DNA from: Candidatus Baltobacteraceae bacterium
GTDB lineage: Bacteria > Vulcanimicrobiota > Vulcanimicrobiia > Vulcanimicrobiales > Vulcanimicrobiaceae
Direction of reading: 5' to 3'
NCBI GenBank assembly: GCA_035502855.1
Contig: DATJTX010000003.1
Coordinates: forward strand, 1-64,000
Length of the DNA: 64,000 nt
A program made the translations under genes and the position numbers. Of the stretch, positions 55,578 through 63,763 are shown in pieces. The stretch's first letter is position 1. Each line of letters begins with the position of its first letter. Under the pieces are notes generated by a model that was given only the letters and a program-made list of their open reading frames with translations, ran no database searches and was not told where the DNA came from.

Positions 55578-55705
55578 CGCGGTCATATCGGTCTGCATGT
55601 GACGGAGCGGAACCCCCGTGTCGCGCGCACCGCCATGATCGCTACGGGCTAGGTGCGGCGAAGGTTCGCCTCCGCAAAAAACGTAACAGCGTTGGAGATG
55701 TTGCG

Positions 55706-56740
55706 GTGGAAAGAAGAAGCCGCCCTTTGAAAGGCATTTTGAGTCTCTCTTCGCTCCTGTTTGCTGCCGCCGTGGGTTTGGGGGCAGGTACCGCTGGCGG
55801 AGCACGGACCTATGCAGCACGAGCGCCGCAGGCGGTCGTCGCAAGGGACGCGATAAGGGCCGCCACGGTTCGCTCGGAAACCTTGGACCAGTCGTCACAA
55901 CTCGTGGTCGGGACACCCGTGCAGACGGAGCAGACGCCGGTACTCATGCTCTCGTGCGGCTTGCGATTCGGCAAGCCCCCTGGCTCTCCGAATCAGACGG
56001 TTACGTATTCATTCTCGGTGTACAACCAGGAGCCGAAGAAGCTGCGATACGTGGCTGTTACCGATCGTTTTGACCGCGGAAATTTCCAAGGCGGATTCAT
56101 CTTCAATTTGAATGCCCACGAATTTCGTCGCGTCGCGTTCACCCGTTCGAGCGAAGATGACGCTGGCGTTGCGGTGTTGCTGGCAGCGCGGCCGACGTTC
56201 TACCTTTGCGGTACCGGACCGGACCAGGGCGCCGATGGAACAGTCTACCCTTTCGCGTCGATGTCCCTCACCAACAACACGTTCCTCCTATCGACAAAGC
56301 CGGGTGACAAGAACGGCGTGCCCATCTCGCCTTTCGCAACGATGCAAACGATCAGGTTTTCAGGAAAGGCTTCCGCCGTCATCGGCATCCCAATTCAGCC
56401 TCTCGCGTTAAAGGAATGGCCGTCATTCAGGACCGGCGTTCCGGGTATCAATCTCTTGCCGGTCGTGGTCACGGCCTGCAGTGTCACGATGCCCACGCAT
56501 GCCGGCCATCGAGCGCCTGAAGTCTCGTTTTCCTTGTACAATCAGACGCCGCGCGTCGTGCCGTCTGCGCAACTCAGCGTCGCCGTATCGGGAAGGGGTG
56601 AAATCGCACGAGTCTATGGACTGAGGGCGTACGAATACCGAACCGCGGCGTTTCCCGCCGACGAGAGGCTTGAGTCTGCACTTTGGGCCCGCGGGGTCAA
56701 AGTTATGGGATGTCGTGCGTCCGTGCCAGCCGACCCGTAG
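55706..56740 (+). CDS. Exported protein, unknown (third cassette-like gene)
   Basis: A 344-residue protein with a signal peptide (GILSLSSLLFAAAVGLGAGTA). The mature part holds two similar halves. Each starts with a Cys-containing strand (MLSCGLRFGKPP; VTACSVTMPTHAG), followed by a SFSVYNQEPKKLRYVAV or SFSLYNQTPRVVPSAQL segment and then an LNAHEFRRVAF or LRAYEYRTAAF segment. It is therefore an internal duplication of a roughly 100-residue beta domain. I recognise no family. The GTG at 55706 has ggag 9 nt upstream. Repeat R4 begins 7 nt after the stop. Confidence 0.65.
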   Translation: MERRSRPLKGILSLSSLLFAAAVGLGAGTAGGARTYAARAPQAVVARDAIRAATVRSETLDQSSQLVVGTPVQTEQTPVLMLSCGLRFGKPPGSPNQTVTYSFSVYNQEPKKLRYVAVTDRFDRGNFQGGFIFNLNAHEFRRVAFTRSSEDDAGVAVLLAARPTFYLCGTGPDQGADGTVYPFASMSLTNNTFLLSTKPGDKNGVPISPFATMQTIRFSGKASAVIGIPIQPLALKEWPSFRTGVPGINLLPVVVTACSVTMPTHAGHRAPEVSFSLYNQTPRVVPSAQLSVAVSGRGEIARVYGLRAYEYRTAAFPADERLESALWARGVKVMGCRASVPADP

Positions 56741-56747
56741 GTTCTCG

Positions 56748-56778
56748 ACGCGGCTTGCGATCAGCGTCGAGTCTTCAC
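56748..56778 (+). repeat. 31-bp repeat R4, overlapping the end of the GntR gene
   Basis: GACGCGgcttgcgatcagcg followed by tcgagtcttca. It lies 7 nt after the stop of the 55706 gene, 1201 bp from R3, and includes the last codons and stop of the GntR gene on the other strand. It forms the right edge of the repeat-punctuated region. Confidence 0.6.
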
Positions 56779-57423
56779 CGCCGGAGTCTTACCCTTAGGG
56801 TTCGTCGGCGTTGAGATGGGAATGCGCTCGCTCAGCCGGCCAATGTGCTTGTAGAGTAGCTCGGCTGCGCGTTTGACGTCGCGTTTCTTCGTGAGATCGA
56901 GGAGCGCGCCGTGTTCCGCGTTGACTTCGTCGAGGTCATGCTTGAGTTCGAAGTATCGCTCGCCGATGCGGTGCAAGCGTTCGACCAGACTCAACGTCAG
57001 CGGTGCGCCAGAGGCGTGATAGAGCGCCTCGTGAAAGGCCCAGTTGTGGGCCGAGTAGGAACCGCCTCGCCGGTTCGAAGTGAGCGCTGCCAGCGCTTTT
57101 CTCGATCGTGCGAAATCCTCATCCGTCATCTTCGGGATCGCCTGCGTGAGAAGTTCGACTTCGAGCAATTGGCGCAAGCGGATGATCTCTTCGAGTTCGC
57201 GCTGCGAGAGCTGCGAAACGACGGCCCCGCGGCGTGATTCGATCGAAACCAAGCCCTCCGCGTTGAGCCGCCGCAGCGCTTCCCGGACGGGGATGTGGCT
57301 CGCACTGAACTGCTCGGCGATTTCCGCCTGCCGAAGCCGTTCGCCGGGCCGCAATTTCCCGGAAAGAATCCTTTCGCGAAGGCCTTCAGCGATGCGGTCC
57401 TCGATCGTCGCGTGCACGCTCAT
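56761..57423 (-). CDS. GntR-family transcriptional regulator (FadR/FCD subfamily)
   Basis: A 220-residue regulator. The winged helix-turn-helix is at residues about 10-75 (LRERILSGKLRPGERLRQAEIAEQF, IPVREALRRLNAEGLV). The all-helical FCD ligand domain is at about 80-205 (RLRQLLEVELLTQAIP; metal-binding His in NWAFHEALYHAS and HGALLDL). It binds a small carboxylate in known members. It is translationally coupled to the hydrolase upstream (ATGA) and probably represses this hydrolase cluster; palindromes in the 58.37 and 61.1 kb gaps are candidate targets. Confidence 0.9.
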   Translation of the reverse strand: MSVHATIEDRIAEGLRERILSGKLRPGERLRQAEIAEQFSASHIPVREALRRLNAEGLVSIESRRGAVVSQLSQRELEEIIRLRQLLEVELLTQAIPKMTDEDFARSRKALAALTSNRRGGSYSAHNWAFHEALYHASGAPLTLSLVERLHRIGERYFELKHDLDEVNAEHGALLDLTKKRDVKRAAELLYKHIGRLSERIPISTPTNPKGKTPAVKTRR

Positions 57424-58361
57424 ATCGGCGTGCTCTCGCTGATGACGCGACGCACGGCCTGAACCACCGCGTCCGGACGATCGAGCTGGATGTCGTGCCC
57501 GGCGCCGGGGACGTGCTCGTTGACGCCGCGGACCGAGAGGCGAGCCTGTTCGTCGTGCATCGCGCTCCATGCGCGTTGCGCCGCGGCAACCTGAGCATCG
57601 CTCGCGCCCAGCAGCCGCTGATAGCGCTTGAATTGCGCGCCTCCGGTCAATACGATGAGCGGAAAATCATAGGGTGCCCGATGTGCGTGTTCGAGCTCGG
57701 AAAGATCGGCGTTGTGTGTATTCTGAAGTTCCGATAGAGCGTCGGCCCACGCCGGCGCGCTGACGGCACGGCCGTTCTGCGGTGGGCACAAGCGCGGCGC
57801 GTCTTCGCACGTTCGCAGCATCGTGATCTGGAGCGCGTCGAAACGCCGCAGTCGCGGCAAGAGCGCATTCAAGCGGGCATCCTGGTGTTCGTCGGAGGGA
57901 TCAACGAGAACCATGCCGCGCACCTGGGCAGGGTACCTGTCCGCGTACAACCGCATGTCGTAACCGCCCATCGAATGACCGACGAGGATGTAAGGCGCTG
58001 CGATCCCCGCCCGTTCCAGGAGTGTGTGAAGATCGGAAACGATAGCGCTGGTCGTGCGCGGGAGAGGGCCCGGATCGCTAAATCCGGCGCCGGCGCGATC
58101 GTAGGAGCATACGCGGGTAAATGTTGCGATCCGCGGCTGCACGTAACGCCATGAGCGCGTCGAACCGCCGCCTCCGGCATCGAGAATAACCGGCGGCGAC
58201 CCGCGACCGGTGCAATAGATGTTCATGCGTCGCCCGGCGCCGACGTCGATCAATCGTTGCGGATGCGCGTATACGTCCGAAGCTCGGGCCGGTCCGGTCA
58301 AGAGCAGTGCGGCCGCAGCACATTGGGCGAACACCTTTGCGACGTCAACTTGCCCGGGCAT
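57420..58361 (-). CDS. Alpha/beta hydrolase, exported
   Basis: A 313-residue hydrolase with a signal peptide (VFAQCAAAALLLTGPARA). The nucleophile elbow is GHSMGGYDMRLYADRYP (Ser about 130), preceded by the oxyanion region LDAGGGGSTRSW. The catalytic His is late in VPGAGHDIQLDRPD. The fold suits an esterase, amidase or proline-iminopeptidase-like enzyme. I chose the ATG at 58361 because a consensus promoter (TTGACA, 17 nt, TATACT) ends 8 nt before it, which would make the mRNA leaderless; a TTG at 58367 is also in frame. It shares an operon with the GntR gene. Confidence 0.85.
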   Translation of the reverse strand: MPGQVDVAKVFAQCAAAALLLTGPARASDVYAHPQRLIDVGAGRRMNIYCTGRGSPPVILDAGGGGSTRSWRYVQPRIATFTRVCSYDRAGAGFSDPGPLPRTTSAIVSDLHTLLERAGIAAPYILVGHSMGGYDMRLYADRYPAQVRGMVLVDPSDEHQDARLNALLPRLRRFDALQITMLRTCEDAPRLCPPQNGRAVSAPAWADALSELQNTHNADLSELEHAHRAPYDFPLIVLTGGAQFKRYQRLLGASDAQVAAAQRAWSAMHDEQARLSVRGVNEHVPGAGHDIQLDRPDAVVQAVRRVISESTPI

Positions 58362-58398
58362 CGGCAAATAGTATATAATATATTATTGTCAGTGTCAA
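58350..58398. promoter_or_regulatory. Overlapping divergent promoters with a central palindrome
   Basis: On the minus strand, TTGACA (58398-58393) and TATACT (58375-58370) are separated by 17 nt, matching consensus at 11 of 12 positions. On the plus strand, TTGCCC (58350-58355) and TATAAT (58374-58379) are separated by 18 nt. The two -10 boxes overlap. A perfect palindrome ataatatattat (58375-58386) covers them and could be the operator of the GntR repressor, letting one site control both directions. Confidence 0.65.
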
Positions 58399-58420
58399 AT
58401 TCCGGAGGCTCGGTCCTCGC

Positions 58421-59800
58421 ATGACGTTTGGGCGACGCGCGTGGTTAGCGGTGATCGTCATCGCGGTTTTTCTCGGCGAATCGATCGGTGCCGCTCGCGG
58501 AAGCACCGGGTCGTTCATACGTGCGGACGATCGCGCCGCACTTCGTTCGCTGCTGCCGAGCGGCACCGGTGCCGTCATCGTGCTGGGCTATCTCGCGCCC
58601 GACGGAACCCGCTCCTACGACGTCATTACGCCGCCATCGGGAACCGCGTCCGGGATCGGGCCGCACAGTCTCTTCGAGGTCGGATCGATAACGAAGACGT
58701 TCACCGCGATCGCGCTCGCGCACATGGTGCGCGCGGGAGCGATCGCGCTTTCGAGCCCCATCCAAACCTATCTCCCGGCGGGCGTGAGGGCGCCCACGTT
58801 CGACGGAGAGCAGATAACGGTGCAAGATCTTGCGGATCACCATTCCGGCTTGCCGCGCATGCCGCCGGGATTGGTGTTTGCCAGGCCCGGCGCCCTTGCC
58901 GATTACACTTCGGCGCAGTCGTACGCCGCACTCGCCGCCTACAAGCTGACGCGGGCGCCGGGTTCGCAGTACGAATACTCGAATTGGGGCGTCGGGCTGC
59001 TCGGGCAACTGCTCGCTACGCGCGCCGGGACTTCCTACGCGCATCTCGTGGAAAGGGCGATCATCGACCCACTGCGCTTGCGCGACACGTCGGTGCCTGC
59101 GCCGAACGCCACCGCCGGCGACATCGTAGCCGGCTACGATGCCGATGGAAATCCGCAGCCATACATGACGTGGAACGGCTCGCTCGCGGGCGCCGGGGCG
59201 ATTCGTTCGTCGGTGAGCGATCTGCTGACGCTCGGATCCGCGTGCCTGCCCGGAGCGGGTACACCGATATCCGGCGACTGTGCCTTTGCAATTGAGCCGC
59301 GCGCCGATGCGGGAAAGCAAAAGGCACGGGTCGGGCTCGTGTGGGAAACGCAGGACCAGGATAAACTCGTTTGGCACAACGGCGACACGCTGGGATATCA
59401 TGGGTTCTTGGGAATCGACCCGGTCCATCACACCGTACTTGCGATGCTCTCGAACGTCAGCGTCTTCATGGATTACACGGCGTTGCACGTTCTCGATCCG
59501 TCCTTTCCCGTTCCGCGCACACCGCCGCCGCTCGTCTTACCGGCGGCGAAGCTCGCCGCCTATGAAGGACGCTATCGGCTTGCCGACGGCAGCCATTCGG
59601 CAATCATCGTCGAGGAAGATGCGCAGGGGCTTCGCATGAGAGACGGCCGCGGGCAGCATTTTGCGCTCACAGCCATCGCCCCCGACACATTTAGAACGCG
59701 TGAGAACGAGACGCTGACCTTTTGCACGCGAGCCGATGGGAGCGTGTATGCGGTCGTAACCGATCAATACGGAAAGATCGACGTAGCGACGCGCTCGTGA
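58421..59800 (+). CDS. Serine hydrolase of the class-C beta-lactamase/DD-peptidase fold (S12), exported
   Basis: A 459-residue exported hydrolase with a signal peptide (AWLAVIVIAVFLGESIGAARG). The catalytic SxxK is SITK (about residue 91), the YxN motif is YSNWG (about 187), and the third motif is HNGDTLGYHG (about 326), the HxG form used by esterase/peptidase-like members rather than KTG lactamases. A C-terminal beta-barrel-like domain of about 90 residues follows (AAYEGRYRLADGS). MlrB, the linear-microcystin hydrolase, belongs to this same superfamily. The stop overlaps the next gene (GTGA). Confidence 0.88.
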   Translation: MTFGRRAWLAVIVIAVFLGESIGAARGSTGSFIRADDRAALRSLLPSGTGAVIVLGYLAPDGTRSYDVITPPSGTASGIGPHSLFEVGSITKTFTAIALAHMVRAGAIALSSPIQTYLPAGVRAPTFDGEQITVQDLADHHSGLPRMPPGLVFARPGALADYTSAQSYAALAAYKLTRAPGSQYEYSNWGVGLLGQLLATRAGTSYAHLVERAIIDPLRLRDTSVPAPNATAGDIVAGYDADGNPQPYMTWNGSLAGAGAIRSSVSDLLTLGSACLPGAGTPISGDCAFAIEPRADAGKQKARVGLVWETQDQDKLVWHNGDTLGYHGFLGIDPVHHTVLAMLSNVSVFMDYTALHVLDPSFPVPRTPPPLVLPAAKLAAYEGRYRLADGSHSAIIVEEDAQGLRMRDGRGQHFALTAIAPDTFRTRENETLTFCTRADGSVYAVVTDQYGKIDVATRS

Positions 59801-61074
59801 GCCGCACACTGCGCGTAGGGGCCCTGCAATTGCCGGCGCACGATCGCGACCGATTCGCCGAGGTCTGGCCCGATATCGTCGCTTCCGTGTATGCCGCGGC
59901 GCGTTCGGGCGTAGAGCTGCTCGTCTTGCCCGAGGGAACGGTGCCGTCGTACGTAGTCGGCTTCGATGCATACGATCCGAGCGAGACCGACGCCGCCGTG
60001 CACGAGCTGTGCGACGTCGCACGGACCTGCGCGATCGTCATCGTCGCGGGCGTTGTGCGGCGTGAAGGTGGAACGCTCAGGAACAGCGCGGTCGTCGTTG
60101 ACGCCGATGGCACGATCGCCGGCGTTGCGGACAAGCATTTCCTGTGGGGGTTTGACCGGCAGTGGTTTTCGCCCGGCGAAGGCTTTGCGCCGATCCCTAC
60201 GCGAGTCGGACGCATCGGTGCACTCGTCTGTGCCGATGGGCGGATTCCGACGATCGCCCGGGCCCTGGTCGAACGCGGGGCCGACCTGCTCGCGATGCCG
60301 ACGGCGTGGGTGACGAGCGGCCGAGATCCGGCGAACTTGGAGAATCCACTCGCCGACGTTTTAGCCCGCACGCGTGCGCGCGAGAACGGGACGCCGATCG
60401 TATGCGCGGATAAGTGCGGCGCCGAGCTTGGATGCGTCGCCTACGCCGGGAAGAGTCAAATCGTCGACGCGGCAGGTACCGTGCTCGCGATCGCGTCGCA
60501 GCAGAGACCGGAATTCATTCAGGCGGAGATCGAGCTTTCAACGACGCCGCGGATATTTGCGCGCGTCGACGATCTCCAACCCAGGGTAGCTACGCCGGTT
60601 TCCGACAGTTTTCGCATCGCCTTCGCGGCCGCGCGCGAAATACGGGCGCATGACGAGCGATTGACGATCGTCGAGGCGCAGGCCCTGATCGCTCCGGCGA
60701 CCGGAATCGATGAGCTTCACAAGCTCGTACCCGCGGTTTGCGTCGACGACGAGAAGATGATCGATCCGGCGTTTCTCGTGCGATACCGCTGCAGCGGATA
60801 TCAACTCGTCCTCTGGCGGGCATCATGCGATGCGCAATGGCAAGAGCTGTTCGCGCGCGCCAGGGCGACCGAGCTTCGGTTGTTCGTCGTGGTGCTGGGA
60901 GGAGAGCGCGCCTTCGCGGTCGATCCCGACGGCGCGGTCGTCGCCGGAACATTCGACGGTTACGAAATAGCGACGTTTTATTTTGAAGGGACCCGGACCA
61001 TGCGAACGCTCGTGGCGCCCGGGACCGACATTCTCGATGAGTTTCGCGGCGTTGCGCGGCTGCTCGAACGATAA
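59797..61074 (+). CDS. Carbon-nitrogen hydrolase (nitrilase superfamily) with a degenerate second domain
   Basis: A 425-residue protein. Residues 1 to about 260 are a complete nitrilase-fold amidase: catalytic Glu in VLPEGTVPS (about 48), Lys in ADKHFLWGF (about 112) and Cys in ALVCADGRIP (about 147). Residues about 270-425 look like a shortened second copy that keeps the late strands (LFVVVLGGERAFAVDPDGAVVAGTFDG) but no catalytic triad. It would hydrolyse an amide or nitrile in the cytosol. The start is GTG 59797, coupled to the upstream hydrolase. The 80-bp gap after it holds repeated operator-like sequences. Confidence 0.85.
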   Translation: MSRTLRVGALQLPAHDRDRFAEVWPDIVASVYAAARSGVELLVLPEGTVPSYVVGFDAYDPSETDAAVHELCDVARTCAIVIVAGVVRREGGTLRNSAVVVDADGTIAGVADKHFLWGFDRQWFSPGEGFAPIPTRVGRIGALVCADGRIPTIARALVERGADLLAMPTAWVTSGRDPANLENPLADVLARTRARENGTPIVCADKCGAELGCVAYAGKSQIVDAAGTVLAIASQQRPEFIQAEIELSTTPRIFARVDDLQPRVATPVSDSFRIAFAAAREIRAHDERLTIVEAQALIAPATGIDELHKLVPAVCVDDEKMIDPAFLVRYRCSGYQLVLWRASCDAQWQELFARARATELRLFVVVLGGERAFAVDPDGAVVAGTFDGYEIATFYFEGTRTMRTLVAPGTDILDEFRGVARLLER

Positions 61075-61094
61075 CGGAGGAGCTGCCGGATGGT

Positions 61095-61132
61095 GAGCAG
61101 TATTTAGTCGAGCGGAGCAGTATATTGCTCCG
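61095..61132. promoter_or_regulatory. Repeated operator-like site
   Basis: The 9-mer gagcagtat occurs at 61095-61103 and 61115-61123, 20 bp apart, about two helical turns. The second copy is the left half of a palindrome, cggagca (61113-61119), gtatat, tgctccg (61126-61132). It lies just before the second serine-hydrolase gene and shares an agtata core with the 58.37-kb promoter region. It is a candidate target of the GntR or XRE regulator. Confidence 0.5.
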
Positions 61133-61154
61133 CCGATTTCCTCTGGAGGTACAC

Positions 61155-62306
61155 GTGGGACGTCGCTCCTCAGCCGCGGGCCGCATCGCGGCCGCACTCG
61201 TGGCACTCAGCCTGGTGTTCAGCCTCCCCGCACCGGCGCTTGCCGGCGCGCTCACGGCGGCTCAGATCGCGAAGATCGACACGATCGTCACGACGGCGAT
61301 GTCGCAGCAGCATTTGGTCGGCGTGGAGGTGGCGATCGGGCGCAGCGGCACGACGCTTTTCACCAAGGGTTACGGCCTGCGCGACCAGGCGAAAAACCTT
61401 CGGGTCACGGCGAACACGGTGTTTCCGATCGGGTCGATCAGCAAGCAGTTCACCGCGGCTTGCGTGATGCTGCTGGTGCAGCAAGGCAAAATCGATCTCG
61501 ACGCCAAGCTCGCGACGTATTTGCCCGATGTGCCGCACGCGTCGGCGATCACCGTGCGAGAGATCCTCGACCAAACCTCGGGGCTCCACGATTACCTCGA
61601 GAACAAGCCGTTGCTCGGATCGGTGATGACGGGCGCGAAGAAGAGCCACGATCCGTTCGCCTATTACGTCAACCTGACGCGCGACATGCCGCTCAAATTC
61701 AAGCCGGGTACGAAATGGCAGTACAGCAACACCAACTACATGGTGGCCGGGATGCTGGTTGAGAAGATCAGCGGCGAGCGGTTCGGTCGATTTCTCTCGC
61801 AAGCGATCCTCAAGCCGCAAGGTCTGAGCGCGATACAATATCTCACCTGGTCGATCCCTGCCGGCAACGACGTCACGCGCGGCTACAATTATATAAAAGG
61901 CAGCTATTCGCTGGTGCCGCGTTATGATATGAGCTGGGGCGGTTCAGCCGGCGCGCTTGCGTCAACGGCGTCTGATCTGGTGAAGTGGGATGGCGCGTTC
62001 TTCGGCGGCAAGGTCATTTCGCAGAACAGCGTCGAGATCGCCACGACGCCGCCGCGCGGTATGACCATGGGCCTCCCGGCGGGAAAGACCCAAAGTGCAA
62101 TCGCGCAGGGATACGCCTTCGGCTGGGTCGCCGGACATGACGAGGGGCGCCGGCTCATTTGGCACAACGGCGGGCTCATCGGTGCGCGCGCAATGAACCT
62201 CGTCTTTCCCGACGACGGTCTCGAGATCGTCGTCCTCACCAATGCAACGACCGCCGACCCCGAGGCGATCTCGCTGCACGTCGCGCGCCTGCTCTACGCG
62301 CAGTAG
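61155..62306 (+). CDS. Second serine hydrolase of the beta-lactamase fold (S12), exported
   Basis: A 383-residue exported protein: signal peptide GRIAAALVALSLVFSLPAPALAG, SxxK in GSISKQF (about residue 97), YxN in QYSNTNY (about 194) and HNGG in LIWHNGGLIG (about 336). It is shorter than the hydrolase at 58421 because it lacks the C-terminal barrel, and the two are only distantly similar, so they probably have different substrates. The GTG at 61155 is supported by ggaggt 4 nt upstream. Confidence 0.88.
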   Translation: MGRRSSAAGRIAAALVALSLVFSLPAPALAGALTAAQIAKIDTIVTTAMSQQHLVGVEVAIGRSGTTLFTKGYGLRDQAKNLRVTANTVFPIGSISKQFTAACVMLLVQQGKIDLDAKLATYLPDVPHASAITVREILDQTSGLHDYLENKPLLGSVMTGAKKSHDPFAYYVNLTRDMPLKFKPGTKWQYSNTNYMVAGMLVEKISGERFGRFLSQAILKPQGLSAIQYLTWSIPAGNDVTRGYNYIKGSYSLVPRYDMSWGGSAGALASTASDLVKWDGAFFGGKVISQNSVEIATTPPRGMTMGLPAGKTQSAIAQGYAFGWVAGHDEGRRLIWHNGGLIGARAMNLVFPDDGLEIVVLTNATTADPEAISLHVARLLYAQ

Positions 62307-62335
62307 GTTGAGCTGTACCTGCCGGAGGCCCTGAC

Positions 62336-63763
62336 TTGCGTATATTCACTGCCACGCTTGTTACCGAAACGAACACGTTCTCGCCCATTCCCACGGGTTT
62401 GCGCAGCTTCGACCGAGCGCGCTCGCAAGCGGACGTCGCATCGATGGCCGAGTGGCGGCGTAGAGGTGAAGCAGACGGGCATACGGTGATCGAGAGCATT
62501 GCCGCCATCGCGCAGCCGGCGGGGCCGACGGTTCGTTCGGTCTACGAATCGCTTCGCGACGAGCTGTTGAACGATCTGCGCGCGGCCTTGCCCGTCGACG
62601 TCGTTCTGCTCTACCTGCACGGCGCAATGGTGGCGGAGGGTTATGACGATTGCGAAGGCGACGTGCTGGAGCGCTGCCGAGCCGTCGCCGGCGAGCGTGC
62701 GACGATCGGCGCCGAGCTGGATCTTCACGCGCACCTCACCAACCGGATGCTCTCGGCGGCAACGGCGATCGTCTCGTATAAGCGGTATCCGCACACCGAT
62801 ATCGTCGATCGTGCGATCGACCTGTACCGGATTTGCCTCGATGCGGCCGCCGGGAAAACGCATCCGGTCTGCGTCAGCTACGATTGCCGCATGTCGGGGG
62901 TCTTTCCGACGACGGCCGAGCCGCTGCACACATTCGTCGACGACATGTCGGCACGCGAGCAGGGCGGGATTCTCAGCCTGAGCTTGATCCACGGTTTTCC
63001 GTGGGGTGACGTTCCCGAGGCTGGGGCGAAGGCGCTTGCGATTGCCGACGGCGATCCGGCACTGGCGCTGCGCGTCGCACAGGAATTCGGCCGGCGCTTT
63101 CAAGCGATGCGTGACGAAGCCATCCTCGCTCCGGCGCGAGTCTCCGACGCGCTCGACGCCGTGATGGCGGCTCCGGCCGGCCCGGTGGTGCTCGCCGACT
63201 TTGCGGACAATGCGGGCGGCGGCGCGCCGGGCGATGCCACCTACCTCCTTCATGCCGTCCTCGAACGCGGCATAACGAACGCCGTGAGCGGAACGTATTA
63301 CGATCCGATCGCCGTCGATATGTGTTTCGAAGCCGGCGAGGGCGCGACGCTCGATTTACGCTTCGGCGGAAAGCTCGGGACGGCGTCCGGACGACCCGTG
63401 GACGCGCGCGTCACGGTGCGGCGCCTGGACGAGAACCATCAGCAGGACTCGATGGACGACACGACGCCGGTCGCCCTGGGGCGAAGCGCCTGGGTTCACG
63501 CGCGGGGCGTCGACATCGTCCTCGCCTCGCGACGCACGCAGGTCTTTGCGCCCAATGCGTTTACCGGGCTTGGGATCTCGCTCGACGACAAGAAACTCAT
63601 CGTCGTGAAGTCCTCCCACCATTTTTGGGGGAAGTTTGCCCCGCTCGCCAAACGAGTCATCCACGTCGGCGCCCCGGGAGCGCTTTCGCTCGACTTCGCC
63701 GCGATCGACTATCACAAGCGCGATCTGAACTATTGGCCTCGAATCGGTACGGAGATCTCATAA
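62336..63763 (+). CDS. M81-family metallopeptidase (MlrC-like)
   Basis: A 475-residue protein similar to MlrC, the microcystinase that cleaves linear peptides near the Adda residue. Metal-binding candidates are in LYLHGAMVAEG, GAELDLHAHLT (Asp and two His) and SYKRYPHTD. The family's C-terminal domain starts near VVLADFADNAGGGAPGDATYLL. It begins MRIFTATLVTETNTFSP. The start is the TTG at 62336, fixed by ggagg 7 nt upstream. It shares a base with the next start (TAATG). There is no signal peptide, so peptides must be imported first. Confidence 0.9.
   Translation: MRIFTATLVTETNTFSPIPTGLRSFDRARSQADVASMAEWRRRGEADGHTVIESIAAIAQPAGPTVRSVYESLRDELLNDLRAALPVDVVLLYLHGAMVAEGYDDCEGDVLERCRAVAGERATIGAELDLHAHLTNRMLSAATAIVSYKRYPHTDIVDRAIDLYRICLDAAAGKTHPVCVSYDCRMSGVFPTTAEPLHTFVDDMSAREQGGILSLSLIHGFPWGDVPEAGAKALAIADGDPALALRVAQEFGRRFQAMRDEAILAPARVSDALDAVMAAPAGPVVLADFADNAGGGAPGDATYLLHAVLERGITNAVSGTYYDPIAVDMCFEAGEGATLDLRFGGKLGTASGRPVDARVTVRRLDENHQQDSMDDTTPVALGRSAWVHARGVDIVLASRRTQVFAPNAFTGLGISLDDKKLIVVKSSHHFWGKFAPLAKRVIHVGAPGALSLDFAAIDYHKRDLNYWPRIGTEIS

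Noticed and set aside
54338-56778. Classical integron
   Set aside because: There is no intI and the repeats lack the attC core sites; only the gene-repeat layout is similar.
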